Shown: piece by piece, positions 17,755-26,633 of the stretch
How positions within the stretch are numbered: position 1 is the stretch's first letter
Layout: every line of letters starts with the position of its first letter
NCBI GenBank assembly: GCA_022828425.1
Contig: CP094685.1
Span: forward strand, 992,001 to 1,056,000
DNA length: 64,000 bases
Direction of reading: 5' to 3'
Origin: Candidatus Thiothrix sulfatifontis
GTDB lineage: Bacteria > Pseudomonadota > Gammaproteobacteria > Thiotrichales > Thiotrichaceae
Position numbers and translations under genes: made by a program
The notes under the pieces: model-generated
What the model was told of the DNA's origin: nothing
What the model saw: only the letters and a program-made list of their open reading frames with translations
Database searches by the model: none

Positions 17755-19737
17755 ATGAGCGATAGACCAATCAAATTAGAACGTGATGAGCAGCACATGT
17801 TCAACGTGCGGGCTATGGTCGCGGGCATTTTTATATTGTTTGCCCTGTTGGGGATCTTGGGGAGGGTTTACCAGCTCCAAGTCTCCGAGCACAACAAATA
17901 TTCTGAGCTTTCCCGCCAGCATTACCAGAAACGCATTCCCATTCCGCCTAACCGTGGTCAAATTTATGACCGTAACGGTGTGCTGTTAGCCGACAGCCAT
18001 ACGCAATACGTGCTTGAAGTGGTGCGCGATAATATCGGTGATGAAAATGCTGATGGCAAATCTTCGTTAGCCGATGTCGACATGTTCGTGGAACGTTTGG
18101 GCACGGTTATTCCCTTGGCGGAAAAAGACATACGCTTATTCAAAACACAAGCCCGCAATTTCAAATACCAGCCTATTCTCATTCGAGGCAATTTGACCGA
18201 GGAAGAACAGGCCATCTTAGCGGTAAACGGTCCGCGTTTTCGCGGTGCACGGGTGGAAAAGCGCATGGAGCGCTATTACCCTCTGGTCGAAACTGCCAGC
18301 CACGTCATCGGTTACGTGGGACGTATTGACGCCAGTGATTTGGGAAAACTCAATAAAGATGAATACATCGGTACCACTCACATCGGCAAAACAGGCATTG
18401 AAGCCTCACACGAAGCACGTTTACACGGTCAAGCGGGCTATCAGTTGATCGAGGTGGACGCCCACGGCAAGCAGCAAAAAGTCTTGAATAAAAAAGATCC
18501 GATCGGTGGTCAAGAGTTATTCCTTGGGCTGGATATTAACCTGCAAATTTTTGCTGAAAAATTATTAAAAAATGAGCGCGGCGCTATCGTAGCCATGGAT
18601 CCCAGCAATGGTGAAGTGCTCGCTTTGGCAAGTGTGCCGACGTTTGACCCCAATTTGTTTATTAATGGCATTTCGCAGAAAGATTACAGCACGTTGCGTG
18701 AAGACCCCGGTCGCCCTTTGTTTAACCGCGCCTTGCAAGGCACGTATCCACCCGGCTCGACCATTAAGCCGATGGTGGGGGTGGCGGGCTTGATTGAGGG
18801 TGTTATTACGCCTGGCAGTCGGGTGTATGACCCCGGTTTCTTTCGTTTGCAAGGCCAGAAACATGCGTTTCGGTGTTGGAACAAGCGCGGGCACGGTTCA
18901 GTGGATTTGAAATACGCGATTCAGCAATCGTGTGACACTTATTTTTACGATTTGGCGTACCGGATGGGAATTGACCGCTTTTCCACTGCCATGAAGCGTT
19001 TCGGTTTTGGTGAAAAAACCGGCATTGATTTGCCGTCAGAAGCGTCCGGGTTAATGCCGAGCAAAGAGTGGAAGGAAAAGCGCCACAAGCGCAGTTGGTT
19101 TCCAGGGGATACAGTCAACATTGGGATTGGGCAAGGGTATTGGTTGGCAACGCCACTGCAATTGGCTCATGCCACCACCATCATGGCGAATCGTGGGGTG
19201 CGTTTGAAGCCGCACGTGCTGCGTGGGGTGCGCACTGCGCGTAATCAGGAAGAGAGTATTCTTAAGCCGGAGCCGTTTCCGAGCGTTGAGGCGAAGGATA
19301 ACTATTGGTCGCTGACCATTCAGGGGATGGAAAACGTGATGCGCCCTGGCGGTACGGCACGGGCGGCGGGCGCGGGCGCGGATTACCGCATTGCCGGTAA
19401 GACAGGTACGGCGCAGGTATTCGGTTTGGCGGGCGGGAAATACAATGCCGGGCGCATTGCCAAGCGTTTGCGTGACCATGCGTTGTTTGTGGGGTTTGCA
19501 CCTGCGGATAATCCCAAAATTGCGGTCGCGGTGATCATGGAAAATGCGATGGGCGGCGGCGGCGCGACGGCTGCACCGTTGGCACGTAAATTAATGGATG
19601 CGTATTTGCTCCAGCAGTACGGTGAAAATATGTTAAAGCCCGCCGGTGAGGTGGCGCATCAGGAAACCGTGGCGATACCACCTGCCGAAGCTGAAAAAAA
19701 ACCCGCCAAGAAGAAAAAAACAGGAGGTAGACGGTGA
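17755..19737 (+). CDS. mrdA: Penicillin-binding protein 2, elongasome transpeptidase
   Basis: Inner-membrane transpeptidase that, with RodA, builds the lateral wall. The 660-residue protein has a membrane anchor at about 21-41, a PBP dimer domain (PNRGQIYDRNGVLLADS) and a transpeptidase domain with S335-T-I-K, the S-C-D motif (QQSCDTYFYD) and K549-T-G (GKTGTAQV). The C-terminus is a Lys-rich tail (EKKPAKKKKTGGRR). A TATAGT at 17708-17713 may be the -10 box. The rodA start overlaps this stop by 4 bp (GTGA), so the two are translationally coupled. Confidence 0.96.
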   Translation: MSDRPIKLERDEQHMFNVRAMVAGIFILFALLGILGRVYQLQVSEHNKYSELSRQHYQKRIPIPPNRGQIYDRNGVLLADSHTQYVLEVVRDNIGDENADGKSSLADVDMFVERLGTVIPLAEKDIRLFKTQARNFKYQPILIRGNLTEEEQAILAVNGPRFRGARVEKRMERYYPLVETASHVIGYVGRIDASDLGKLNKDEYIGTTHIGKTGIEASHEARLHGQAGYQLIEVDAHGKQQKVLNKKDPIGGQELFLGLDINLQIFAEKLLKNERGAIVAMDPSNGEVLALASVPTFDPNLFINGISQKDYSTLREDPGRPLFNRALQGTYPPGSTIKPMVGVAGLIEGVITPGSRVYDPGFFRLQGQKHAFRCWNKRGHGSVDLKYAIQQSCDTYFYDLAYRMGIDRFSTAMKRFGFGEKTGIDLPSEASGLMPSKEWKEKRHKRSWFPGDTVNIGIGQGYWLATPLQLAHATTIMANRGVRLKPHVLRGVRTARNQEESILKPEPFPSVEAKDNYWSLTIQGMENVMRPGGTARAAGAGADYRIAGKTGTAQVFGLAGGKYNAGRIAKRLRDHALFVGFAPADNPKIAVAVIMENAMGGGGATAAPLARKLMDAYLLQQYGENMLKPAGEVAHQETVAIPPAEAEKKPAKKKKTGGRR

Positions 19738-20846
19738 TTAACAGTTTGTTGCCTTCGTGGTTGATTGTGGCGCTACAACGCGTGGATGCGGTATTGCTGG
19801 CGGTTTTGTCGTTATTGGTCTTTCTGGGCTTGGCGACGCTCTACAGCGCCAGCGATGGCAATATGGAGCAGGTGCAACGCCAAATGGTGCACTTTTCGAT
19901 TGGCTTGGGTTTGCTGGTGCTGTTTTCGCAAATTTCCAGCAAAACCTTGCGGCAGTGGTCGATCTGGTTGTACGGGATTGGGGTTGTATTGCTGATTTTG
20001 GTGTTGATTATCGGCGTCACTAAAAAAGGAGCGACCCGATGGTTGTACATTGGCGTTGACGTACAGCCTGCGGAAATCATGAAATTGGCGGTACCGATGA
20101 TGGTGGCGTATTACTTTTCTGAGAAACCGTTACCACCACGTTTTGTTGATATTGTGATTGCGCTGATATTGGTATTGGTACCCATGCTATTGGTGATGAA
20201 GCAACCGGATTTGGGAACCGCTTTGTTAATTGCGACGTCAGGTTTTTTTGTGATTTATCTGGCGGGGATGTCCTGGTGGTTGATTGGCGGGGCGGTTGCT
20301 TTTGTCACGATCGCCGCACCGTTGTTGTACTTTTTTGGGATGCACGATTACCAACGCAAGCGAGTTGATACACTTTTGAATCCAGAATCGGATTTGTTGG
20401 GAACTGGATACCATATTTATCAGTCAAAAATTGCGATTGGTTCGGGTGGGGCGTATGGAAAAGGTTGGATGCAAGGCGATCAGGCGCATCTGGACTTCCT
20501 ACCCGAACGGCACACAGACTTCATTTTTGCGGTTTTTGGTGAAGAATTCGGCTTAGTCGGTAATTTGATTTTAATGGGCTTGTACCTGTTTATTATCTGG
20601 CGAGGCTTATATTTAGCCAGTAAAGGCGAAGATACTTTTGCACGTCTACTGGGCGGCAGTTTGAGTGTGTCATTCTTCTTTTACCTGTTTGTGAATACCG
20701 GCATGGTCAGCGGAATGCTGCCGGTGGTGGGAGTGCCACTGCCTTTAGTGAGCTACGGGGGAACCTCGGTGGTTACGCTGATGATGGCCTTCGGTATCAT
20801 TATGGGAATGAAGAAACGTAAACGCATTTATCAATGGGATGGCTGA
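19734..20846 (+). CDS. rodA: Rod-shape SEDS glycosyltransferase RodA
   Basis: Peptidoglycan polymerase of the SEDS family, partner of PBP2. The 370-residue protein has about 10 membrane segments. Signatures: GATRWLYIG, the catalytic-loop Asp in MKQPDLGTALL, IAIGSGGAYGKGW, FLPERHTDFIFAVFGEEFG and PLVSYGGTSV. It begins with GTG inside the mrdA stop. The order mrdA-rodA-mltB-rlpA-dacA is the usual one in Gammaproteobacteria. Confidence 0.96.
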   Translation: MINSLLPSWLIVALQRVDAVLLAVLSLLVFLGLATLYSASDGNMEQVQRQMVHFSIGLGLLVLFSQISSKTLRQWSIWLYGIGVVLLILVLIIGVTKKGATRWLYIGVDVQPAEIMKLAVPMMVAYYFSEKPLPPRFVDIVIALILVLVPMLLVMKQPDLGTALLIATSGFFVIYLAGMSWWLIGGAVAFVTIAAPLLYFFGMHDYQRKRVDTLLNPESDLLGTGYHIYQSKIAIGSGGAYGKGWMQGDQAHLDFLPERHTDFIFAVFGEEFGLVGNLILMGLYLFIIWRGLYLASKGEDTFARLLGGSLSVSFFFYLFVNTGMVSGMLPVVGVPLPLVSYGGTSVVTLMMAFGIIMGMKKRKRIYQWDG

Positions 20847-20901
20847 AAACGGATTTTCATGCTTTCCCCCCAGCAGTTTGGAGACGGAGGCTATGAAAAT
20901 C

Positions 20902-22098
20902 ATGCACGATTCTGTTCAAAGGCATAAATCACTGGGTAAGCTGGTGAGCGTGGTATTAATCGGCGGGGTGTTAGGGGGCTGCGCGGCGAGCCCACAATGG
21001 CCGTGGGTATTCGCGCCACCTGTTGCGAATGCGCCGTCTAGCCAACAGCAAAACGGTTCACCTTCCAGCGTGATTAGGCAGACGGTAGTGACACCGCCGA
21101 TGGGGGGCAATATCCCTGCTCAGCAGCAGCCTCCGATTTCGACAACACCTCGCCAGCCGGTGAATACGCCTGCCGGATTGCGTGGCGACTACGCCAATTA
21201 CCCCGCGATGCGCCAATTCATTGGGAAAATGAATAACCAACACGGTTTTGACATTGCGTTTTTGGAACAGACGTTTTCTGGGGTGCAACGGGATAAAGAG
21301 GCGTTGACCAAGGCAGGCGCACCGACGGAAGGGCAGGTATGGCGTGCCTATCGCCCCATTTTCTTGACCGAAGAGCGCATTAGCGGCGGGGTGGATTTTT
21401 GGAACCGCAACGCTGCTCTGTTGGATGCGGCGACGCGCCAATACGGGGTGGATACGGAGTATTTGGTGGCAATTATTGGGGTGGAAACGCAGTACGGTAA
21501 AAATACTGGCAAGCACAATACCTTGCAAGCATTGACAACATTAGGCTTTGATTTCCCGCGTCGTGCCAGTTTTTATCAGAAAGAACTGGAACAGTTTTTG
21601 CTGTTGTCGCGTGAAGAAAAAGTACGCCCCCAAATTTTCAACGGGTCTTATGCCGGAGCGATGGGGCTAGGGCAATTTATCTCCAGCAGCTACCGCAGTT
21701 ACGCGGTTGATGGCAACCGCGATGGCAAGCGTGATTTGTGGAGTCCGCAAGATGCTATCCCCAGTGTCGCGAATTATTTTGCAAAAAATGGCTGGAAACG
21801 CGGAACAGGGGTGGCAGTTCCGGCTTATGTTTCGGGTGGTGGCTATGCTAGTATTGCCGAAACCAGTCCGAAAAAACCTTCGCGTACTTTGGCTGATTTG
21901 GCCGCGAAAGGGGTAAGGCCGCAGGGGGCTATTAATTCGGCTAAAGTGAGTTTGATTAAACTGGAAGGCACTACGGATGAATACTGGGTAGGCGGGGATA
22001 ATTTCTATGCCATTACCCGTTATAATCCCAGTGTAAAATACGCGATGGCGGTGCATCAGCTTGCGCAGGAAATCCGTAAGCGTAAGTTTGGTTTTTGA
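20902..22098 (+). CDS. mltB: Membrane-bound lytic murein transglycosylase B
   Basis: Cleaves glycan strands of peptidoglycan to 1,6-anhydro-muropeptides. Starts are possible at 20839, 20893 and 20902; 20902 (MHDSVQRHKSLGK) is preferred because GGAGG lies 11 bases upstream and it gives a clean lipoprotein signal ending IGGVLGGC. A Pro/Gln-rich linker follows to about residue 90, then the MltB domain: AIIGVETQYGKNTG (catalytic Glu in VETQYG), GAMGLGQFISSSYRSYAVDG with the EF-hand-like DGNRDGKRDLW, and the C-terminal NFYAITRYNPSVKYAMAVHQ. It is followed by a terminator, so rlpA may be expressed partly on its own. Confidence 0.93.
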   Translation: MHDSVQRHKSLGKLVSVVLIGGVLGGCAASPQWPWVFAPPVANAPSSQQQNGSPSSVIRQTVVTPPMGGNIPAQQQPPISTTPRQPVNTPAGLRGDYANYPAMRQFIGKMNNQHGFDIAFLEQTFSGVQRDKEALTKAGAPTEGQVWRAYRPIFLTEERISGGVDFWNRNAALLDAATRQYGVDTEYLVAIIGVETQYGKNTGKHNTLQALTTLGFDFPRRASFYQKELEQFLLLSREEKVRPQIFNGSYAGAMGLGQFISSSYRSYAVDGNRDGKRDLWSPQDAIPSVANYFAKNGWKRGTGVAVPAYVSGGGYASIAETSPKKPSRTLADLAAKGVRPQGAINSAKVSLIKLEGTTDEYWVGGDNFYAITRYNPSVKYAMAVHQLAQEIRKRKFGF

Positions 22099-22126
22099 TG
22101 ACGGTAGTGATAATAATAGTGGCATG

Positions 22127-22157
22127 ATCCACGCATCATTGCGTGGATTGGTTTTTT
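22127..22157 (+). terminator. Rho-independent terminator between mltB and rlpA
   Basis: ATCCACGC (22127-22134) and GCGTGGAT (22141-22148) pair around a 6-base loop; TGGTTTTTT follows. It sits 28 bp past the mltB stop and 33 bp before the rlpA start, so it can act as an internal attenuating terminator in the operon. Confidence 0.85.
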
Positions 22158-22189
22158 CAGTGGGCAATGATAAGAAGCTGGACAATACG

Positions 22190-23017
22190 ATGACAATAAA
22201 CTGGCGATTTTCGGGAGTCTTATTGGCTTCCATGACTATGGGGTTGATGGCTTGCAGCGGCAATGGTGCTAAAAAAGAAGCGGTCAGTGCGCTACCGCTT
22301 CCAGCCGGGTCGAATGCTGGAGATCGTGCGCCGTGTGGCAATGATCCCGCTTACACAATCGAAGGCAAAACATACCAAGTGCTTGATTCGGCGGCTGGTT
22401 ATGCCGAGAAAGGCACGGCAGCGTGGTACGGCGCAGAATACCAAGGCACTGCGACCGCTGGTTGTGAAGTGTTTGACATGTATAGCTATTCTGCGGCACA
22501 CCGCACGTTGCCTTTGCCCAGTTTTGCTAAAGTGACTAATCAACAAAATGGTCAGCACATTATTGTGCGTATTAATGATCGTGGCCCGTTTGAGAGCGGC
22601 GATTTAATTCAGCTATCGTTTGCTGCCGCAAATGCGTTGGGGATTAAGGCGAAAAGCGGTGCGCCGGTTGAGGTGGCTGCTATTCCGCCTGAACAATTAC
22701 CGCCGGAACTTCAGGCCGCTACCGCTAAGCCTAACGCGCTGCCGCCACTGGCTAAAACAGCGGAGCCGGTGGATAAGTCCAAGCCTTATTATGTGATCGC
22801 CGGTACGTGGCCGGATCGCAATACTTCGCTGGATATGTTTGTGCGTCTGACTTCGGTTGGGCTGGCGAAAACAGAAATGGCGACCGCGCAACAAGAAGGT
22901 CGCGAAATGTATCAGGTTCGGGTTGGACCTTTATACAACCAAGATCAAATTGATAACGTGAAAGATATACTGCAAAGTAATGGCTTGGCGAATTTCAAGG
23001 TGGTTGCTGGTAAGTAA
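22190..23017 (+). CDS. rlpA: Septal ring lytic transglycosylase RlpA (lipoprotein, SPOR domain)
   Basis: The start at ATG 22190 (MTINWRFSGVLLASMTMGLMAC) gives a lipoprotein signal; the frame is open further upstream to 22061, but that part overlaps mltB and the terminator. The 275-residue product has a double-psi beta-barrel (EKGTAAWYGAEYQG, ASGE-like region replaced by ATAGCEVFDMYSYSAAH, and VRINDRGPF, where the conserved Asp of the RlpA site lies) and a C-terminal SPOR domain (YYVIAGTWPDRNT... VRVGPLYNQDQIDNVKD), which binds denuded glycans at the septum. The altered ASGE motif (TATAGCEVFD) could reduce or shift activity. Confidence 0.9.
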   Translation: MTINWRFSGVLLASMTMGLMACSGNGAKKEAVSALPLPAGSNAGDRAPCGNDPAYTIEGKTYQVLDSAAGYAEKGTAAWYGAEYQGTATAGCEVFDMYSYSAAHRTLPLPSFAKVTNQQNGQHIIVRINDRGPFESGDLIQLSFAAANALGIKAKSGAPVEVAAIPPEQLPPELQAATAKPNALPPLAKTAEPVDKSKPYYVIAGTWPDRNTSLDMFVRLTSVGLAKTEMATAQQEGREMYQVRVGPLYNQDQIDNVKDILQSNGLANFKVVAGK

Positions 23018-23036
23018 TTCAGTAAAAGGATTGTTA

Positions 23037-24278
23037 ATGTTTATAAGGATTCTTAAACCGTTATTGTTAGCAGGGTTGCTGGCTGGCGGCATCGTGATGG
23101 CTGCCCCTGAGTCGGCTGCGCCGAGTACGGGCGAACCGGCTCCTAAAGATATGTCGACTGCGCCGTATAATGATCCGAATATTCCGCCGGAAATTATTGC
23201 GATGGCACCCGGTGTCCCCGAAATTGAGGCGAAGAGCTATTTGCTGGTCGATTTCCAAAGCGGTGAAGAGCTGGCGGGCATTAACCCCGGAATGCGCGTG
23301 GAGCCAGCCAGTATCACCAAGCTGATGACCGCTTATCTGATCTATCAGGATTTGGGCAAGGGCAAGGTGAAGCTGGAAGATGAAGTGCTCATCAGCGAAA
23401 AAGCGTGGAAAATGGAAGGCTCGCGCATGTTTGTTGAGCTGGGAAAAAAAGTACCGTTTGAGAAATTGCTTAAAGGCATGATTATTCAATCCGGCAACGA
23501 TGCGGCGATGGCGCTAGCGGAGCACGTGGCGGGCAGTGAAGAAGTGTTTGTACAGCGCATGAATCAAACCGCGCTGGAGTTGGGGATGCAAGATACCCGT
23601 TACATGAATGTTACTGGCTGGCCTGCCAACGATCACTACACCACGGCGCGTGACATTGTGCGGTTAGTCGAAGCGTTGGTGAATGATTTCCCAGAGTATT
23701 ACAAGCTGTATGCGCAGAAAGAATTCAGCTACAACAATATTAAGCAGCAAAACCGCAATCGCTTATTGTGGCGCGATGCCACGGTGGATGGCTTGAAAAC
23801 CGGGCATACCGAGTCGGCGGGTTATTGTTTGGTGGCTTCCGCTAAGCGTGACACCATGCGCTTGATTTCAGTGGTATTGGGTACCAAAAGTGAAGAAGCC
23901 CGTGCTAACGTGAGTCAGCAATTGTTGGAATACGGTTTCCGCACGTTTGAAACGCACAAGTTGTACGGTGCGGGCGCGGTGCTCGATAACGTGCGCGTCT
24001 GGAAGGGTGAAACCACGCAAGTGCCTGCCGGGGTGGTGGATGATTTGTTTGTGAGCATCGTGAAAGGCCGCTATGACCAATTGAAAGGCGGCATACAGCT
24101 TGATAAAGGCATTGACGCCCCCATTAAACGCGGTGACGCACTGGGCAAAGTGATTATTACGGATCAGGAATTAGGCAAAGTCGTCAAGGAAACCCCCTTA
24201 TTGGCGTTGGAAGATGTCAGTGAGGGCGGCTGGTGGCGGCAGGTGATGGATGGTATCCAGAAGTTGTTCGCGGATTGA
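23037..24278 (+). CDS. dacA: D-alanyl-D-alanine carboxypeptidase (PBP5/6 type)
   Basis: Removes the terminal D-Ala from pentapeptide side chains in the periplasm. The start is ATG 23037 (MFIRILKPLLLAGLLAGG), with AAGGA 7 bases before it; a signal peptide follows. The three active-site motifs are S92-I-T-K, S152-G-N and K254-T-G. After the catalytic domain comes the beta-rich PBP5 C-domain and an amphipathic anchor (GGWWRQVMDGIQKLFAD). The product is 413 residues, as usual for PBP5/6. It is directly downstream of rlpA. Confidence 0.95.
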   Translation: MFIRILKPLLLAGLLAGGIVMAAPESAAPSTGEPAPKDMSTAPYNDPNIPPEIIAMAPGVPEIEAKSYLLVDFQSGEELAGINPGMRVEPASITKLMTAYLIYQDLGKGKVKLEDEVLISEKAWKMEGSRMFVELGKKVPFEKLLKGMIIQSGNDAAMALAEHVAGSEEVFVQRMNQTALELGMQDTRYMNVTGWPANDHYTTARDIVRLVEALVNDFPEYYKLYAQKEFSYNNIKQQNRNRLLWRDATVDGLKTGHTESAGYCLVASAKRDTMRLISVVLGTKSEEARANVSQQLLEYGFRTFETHKLYGAGAVLDNVRVWKGETTQVPAGVVDDLFVSIVKGRYDQLKGGIQLDKGIDAPIKRGDALGKVIITDQELGKVVKETPLLALEDVSEGGWWRQVMDGIQKLFAD

Positions 24279-24300
24279 TAGCGCAAGCGTGAGGTGAGCG

Positions 24301-24582
24301 GTGGAACGTTTCGGACAGCAGGAAGAGTTAATACTGGAATTTCCCTGTGATTTCCCCATCAAAATAGTGGGGCGGGCAGACGCGGAATTTCACGTGCGCA
24401 TTTGTGAAATCGTATGCCGCCATGACAACGATTTTGACCCCGAAGCGCATGTACAGCGCCGTGACAGTTCGGCGGGTAAATACCACAGCTTGACCGTGAA
24501 GTTGCGGGCAACCAGTAAGCAGCAAATTGATGCGGTGTATCAGGATTTAAAAGCCTGTGAGTTGGTGTTGTGGGCGTTGTAA
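24301..24582 (+). CDS. ybeD: UPF0250/DUF493 protein YbeD
   Basis: A 93-residue ACT-like protein ([51 protein letters not shown]). It starts at GTG behind GAGGTGAG. YbeD sits between dacA and lipB in most Gammaproteobacteria and is proposed to be a small regulator of lipoate metabolism, without proof. Its end overlaps the GTG start of lipB by 13 bp. Confidence 0.9.
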   Translation: MERFGQQEELILEFPCDFPIKIVGRADAEFHVRICEIVCRHDNDFDPEAHVQRRDSSAGKYHSLTVKLRATSKQQIDAVYQDLKACELVLWAL

Positions 24583-25232
24583 GCGCCGCTGCTTTAACGA
24601 CAACCTTATCCATTCGTCAACTAGGGCTGCTGGAGTATGTTGCGGTTTGGCAGCAAATGCAGGCATTTACCCAGCAGCGTGTAGCGGATACGCCCGATGA
24701 AATTTGGTTGGTACAGCATCCTCCTGTTTTCACTTTGGGGCGTAATGGCAAAATGGCGCATGTGTTAGCGCCCGGTGATATTCCCGTGATTCCAATTGAT
24801 CGCGGTGGGCAGGTGACGTATCACGGCCCTGGGCAATTGGTGGCTTATCTGTTGTTGGATATTCGCCGTAAAGCGTTGGGGGTGCGCGAGTTGGTGACAG
24901 CGATTGAGCAAGCGGTAATCGACTTGCTGGCGCATTATGGCATTACCGCTTTAGGGGATAGAGAGGCGCCGGGGGTTTATGTGGCGGGGCGCAAAATTGC
25001 GGCGTTAGGTCTGCGCATTTCCAAAGGCTGCACTTACCACGGTTTGAGTTTGAATGTAGCGATGGATTTAGAACCCTTTTAGCGCATTAACCCGTGTGGT
25101 TACGCGGGCTTGCAGGTGACGCAGTGCGAAGATTTAGGCGTACAGCAACCTTTAGCAGACTTGGCTCACGCATTGTGCGATTGTCTCGCGCAACGCCTGC
25201 ATTATTCCAACGTCATTTGGGCGCAAACTTAA
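24570..25232 (+). pseudogene. lipB: Octanoyltransferase lipB with in-frame amber codon
   Basis: LipB moves octanoate from acyl-carrier protein to target lipoyl domains. The frame shows normal LipB features: [20 protein letters not shown], then [19 protein letters not shown] with the catalytic Lys, then [15 protein letters not shown]. At 25080-25082 a TAG replaces the residue usually Ser or Leu in this position. The same frame then continues perfectly with RINPCGYAGLQV (catalytic Cys), and ends at TAA 25230-25232 after SNVIWAQT, overlapping the coq7 stop. So the lesion is a single nonsense codon, not a frameshift, and it removes the catalytic Cys. It may be a true pseudogene, a suppressed amber or a base error. 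Confidence 0.85.
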
Positions 25233-25873
25233 ACGTAGTAGGCGCTTTTTGTCATTGTTTTGGACAGCAGCGGCATCAGTAATTTGCGTGCGAGAAATGG
25301 CAATTTAGCACCACCGGCTTGCATCGCCACTTCAGCATGGTGTTGTTCGTCGGCTTTCATTTTTTGCAGAATAGCCATGTCGGACAAGGCGTGTGGAGGG
25401 AGGCGCTTAATGTGGTCTTCCAAATGTTTAACAACTTGATCTTCGGTTTCTTTGACAAAACCCAAACTCCATTTGTCACCAATTTTGCCTGCAACGGCGC
25501 CGATGGTGAATGAACCCCAGTAGAACAGCGGGTTCAGCAGGCTTTTGCGTCCGCCCAGCTCGTGCAGGCGTTTTTCTGTCCAGTTCAGGTGATCATTTTC
25601 TTCCATGGCAGCGCGTTCCATCTGCTCACGGATGTCTGCGCGGTTAGCCGTTAATGCCTGCCCCCGGTATAAACCTTGGGCAGACACTTCACCGGCATGG
25701 TTAATGCGCATCAGTCTGGCGATCAGTGCGTGCTCGTCTTCATTGAGCGGAGCCGTTTCAGGCATACCCGTCGCTGGATTGGGGCGTTCTGTTGTCGGTG
25801 CGGTGGCGTGAACCACACGCAACGACTGGTCGACTTCGGCTAGAATATTATCCAACAGACTGAGTTTGCGCAT
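25229..25873 (-). CDS. coq7: Demethoxyubiquinone hydroxylase Coq7
   Basis: Di-iron hydroxylase of ubiquinone synthesis, converting 2-polyprenyl-3-methyl-6-methoxy-1,4-benzoquinone. The 214-residue protein carries ferritin-like ligand motifs: RINHAGEVSAQGLYRGQ (Glu), EENDHLNWTEKR (ExxH) and ADEQHHAEVAMQAGG (ExxH type). The length is typical of bacterial Coq7. It indicates aerobic ubiquinone-based respiration. It is transcribed towards lipB with overlapping stops, and lies 15 bp downstream of the dsbA-like gene. Confidence 0.93.
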   Translation of the reverse strand: MRKLSLLDNILAEVDQSLRVVHATAPTTERPNPATGMPETAPLNEDEHALIARLMRINHAGEVSAQGLYRGQALTANRADIREQMERAAMEENDHLNWTEKRLHELGGRKSLLNPLFYWGSFTIGAVAGKIGDKWSLGFVKETEDQVVKHLEDHIKRLPPHALSDMAILQKMKADEQHHAEVAMQAGGAKLPFLARKLLMPLLSKTMTKSAYYV

Positions 25874-25888
25874 TTTACTCTCCTACAC

Positions 25889-26542
25889 TTAGTTGGACTC
25901 GCGTTTCACTAAGTAATCAACAACTTGCAATAAAGTTTCTTCACTGCCAACCATGCTAGGGCTAGTGCGATATTTGCCATTCACAATGATAACTGGCACG
26001 GAATCAGCTTTGGATTTTTCACCCACTTCTTTGGCGCGAGCCATCATGGTCTTCATTTCCATTGAGTTTAATGCGCCCTTCACCTGCTCCTCCGTAAAGC
26101 CTAATTCACTGAAAAAGCGAATCATGGCGTCATCATCGTTAATTCTACGGCGCTGTTTTTGTAAGGCTTCAAAGATTTTTATATGAATATTTTTGCTGCC
26201 ATCGGTATCAAGCATTTGCCCAACATAGAACAATTTGGCGTGGTATTCCCAACGTGGGCTGAGGGTAGCAGGCACACGTTGAAAGACCACATTGTCAGGC
26301 TTTTGGCTGAGGAACTTCTCAATTGTGGGTTCCAGCGAATAGCAATGCGGGCAGCCGTACCAGAATAAATCAACGACTTCGACTTTTCCCTCAGGGGCTT
26401 GCGTGGGAATGGTCGGTGATAAGGTAACGTAATGCGTACCTTCCTTGAACTCTTGCGCTTGACTGGCTTCGGGAATACAGCCCGTCAGCGCAAACAGTGC
26501 TGCCATCATAAAGCCGAGGGTGTGGCTTAATGTGCGTTTCAT
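25889..26542 (-). CDS. DsbA-type thiol:disulfide oxidoreductase, probable lipoprotein
   Basis: This 217-residue thioredoxin-fold protein has the DsbA active site FWYGCPHCYSLEP (CPHC at about 65-68). The signal peptide ends LFALTGC, so it is probably a lipoprotein, unlike soluble E. coli DsbA. It has the helical insertion of DsbA and the cis-Pro loop (DSVPVIIVNGKY). Its place next to ccsB and resB suggests it handles disulfides of apocytochromes c, although it could equally be the general periplasmic oxidase; no dsbB is in view. Confidence 0.87.
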   Translation of the reverse strand: MKRTLSHTLGFMMAALFALTGCIPEASQAQEFKEGTHYVTLSPTIPTQAPEGKVEVVDLFWYGCPHCYSLEPTIEKFLSQKPDNVVFQRVPATLSPRWEYHAKLFYVGQMLDTDGSKNIHIKIFEALQKQRRRINDDDAMIRFFSELGFTEEQVKGALNSMEMKTMMARAKEVGEKSKADSVPVIIVNGKYRTSPSMVGSEETLLQVVDYLVKRESN

Positions 26543-26633
26543 TGGTTTATTATCTCCCTTTTGTGTTTATTAAAAATACTATTAATTAGTTACTTGCTTA
26601 TGTAACTCGCCCTATTTAGAGAAGGTGTGGTGC

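Noticed and set aside
25060-25232. Frameshift in lipB
   Set aside because: The conserved downstream part is in the same frame as the upstream part, so a nonsense codon explains it without any indel.
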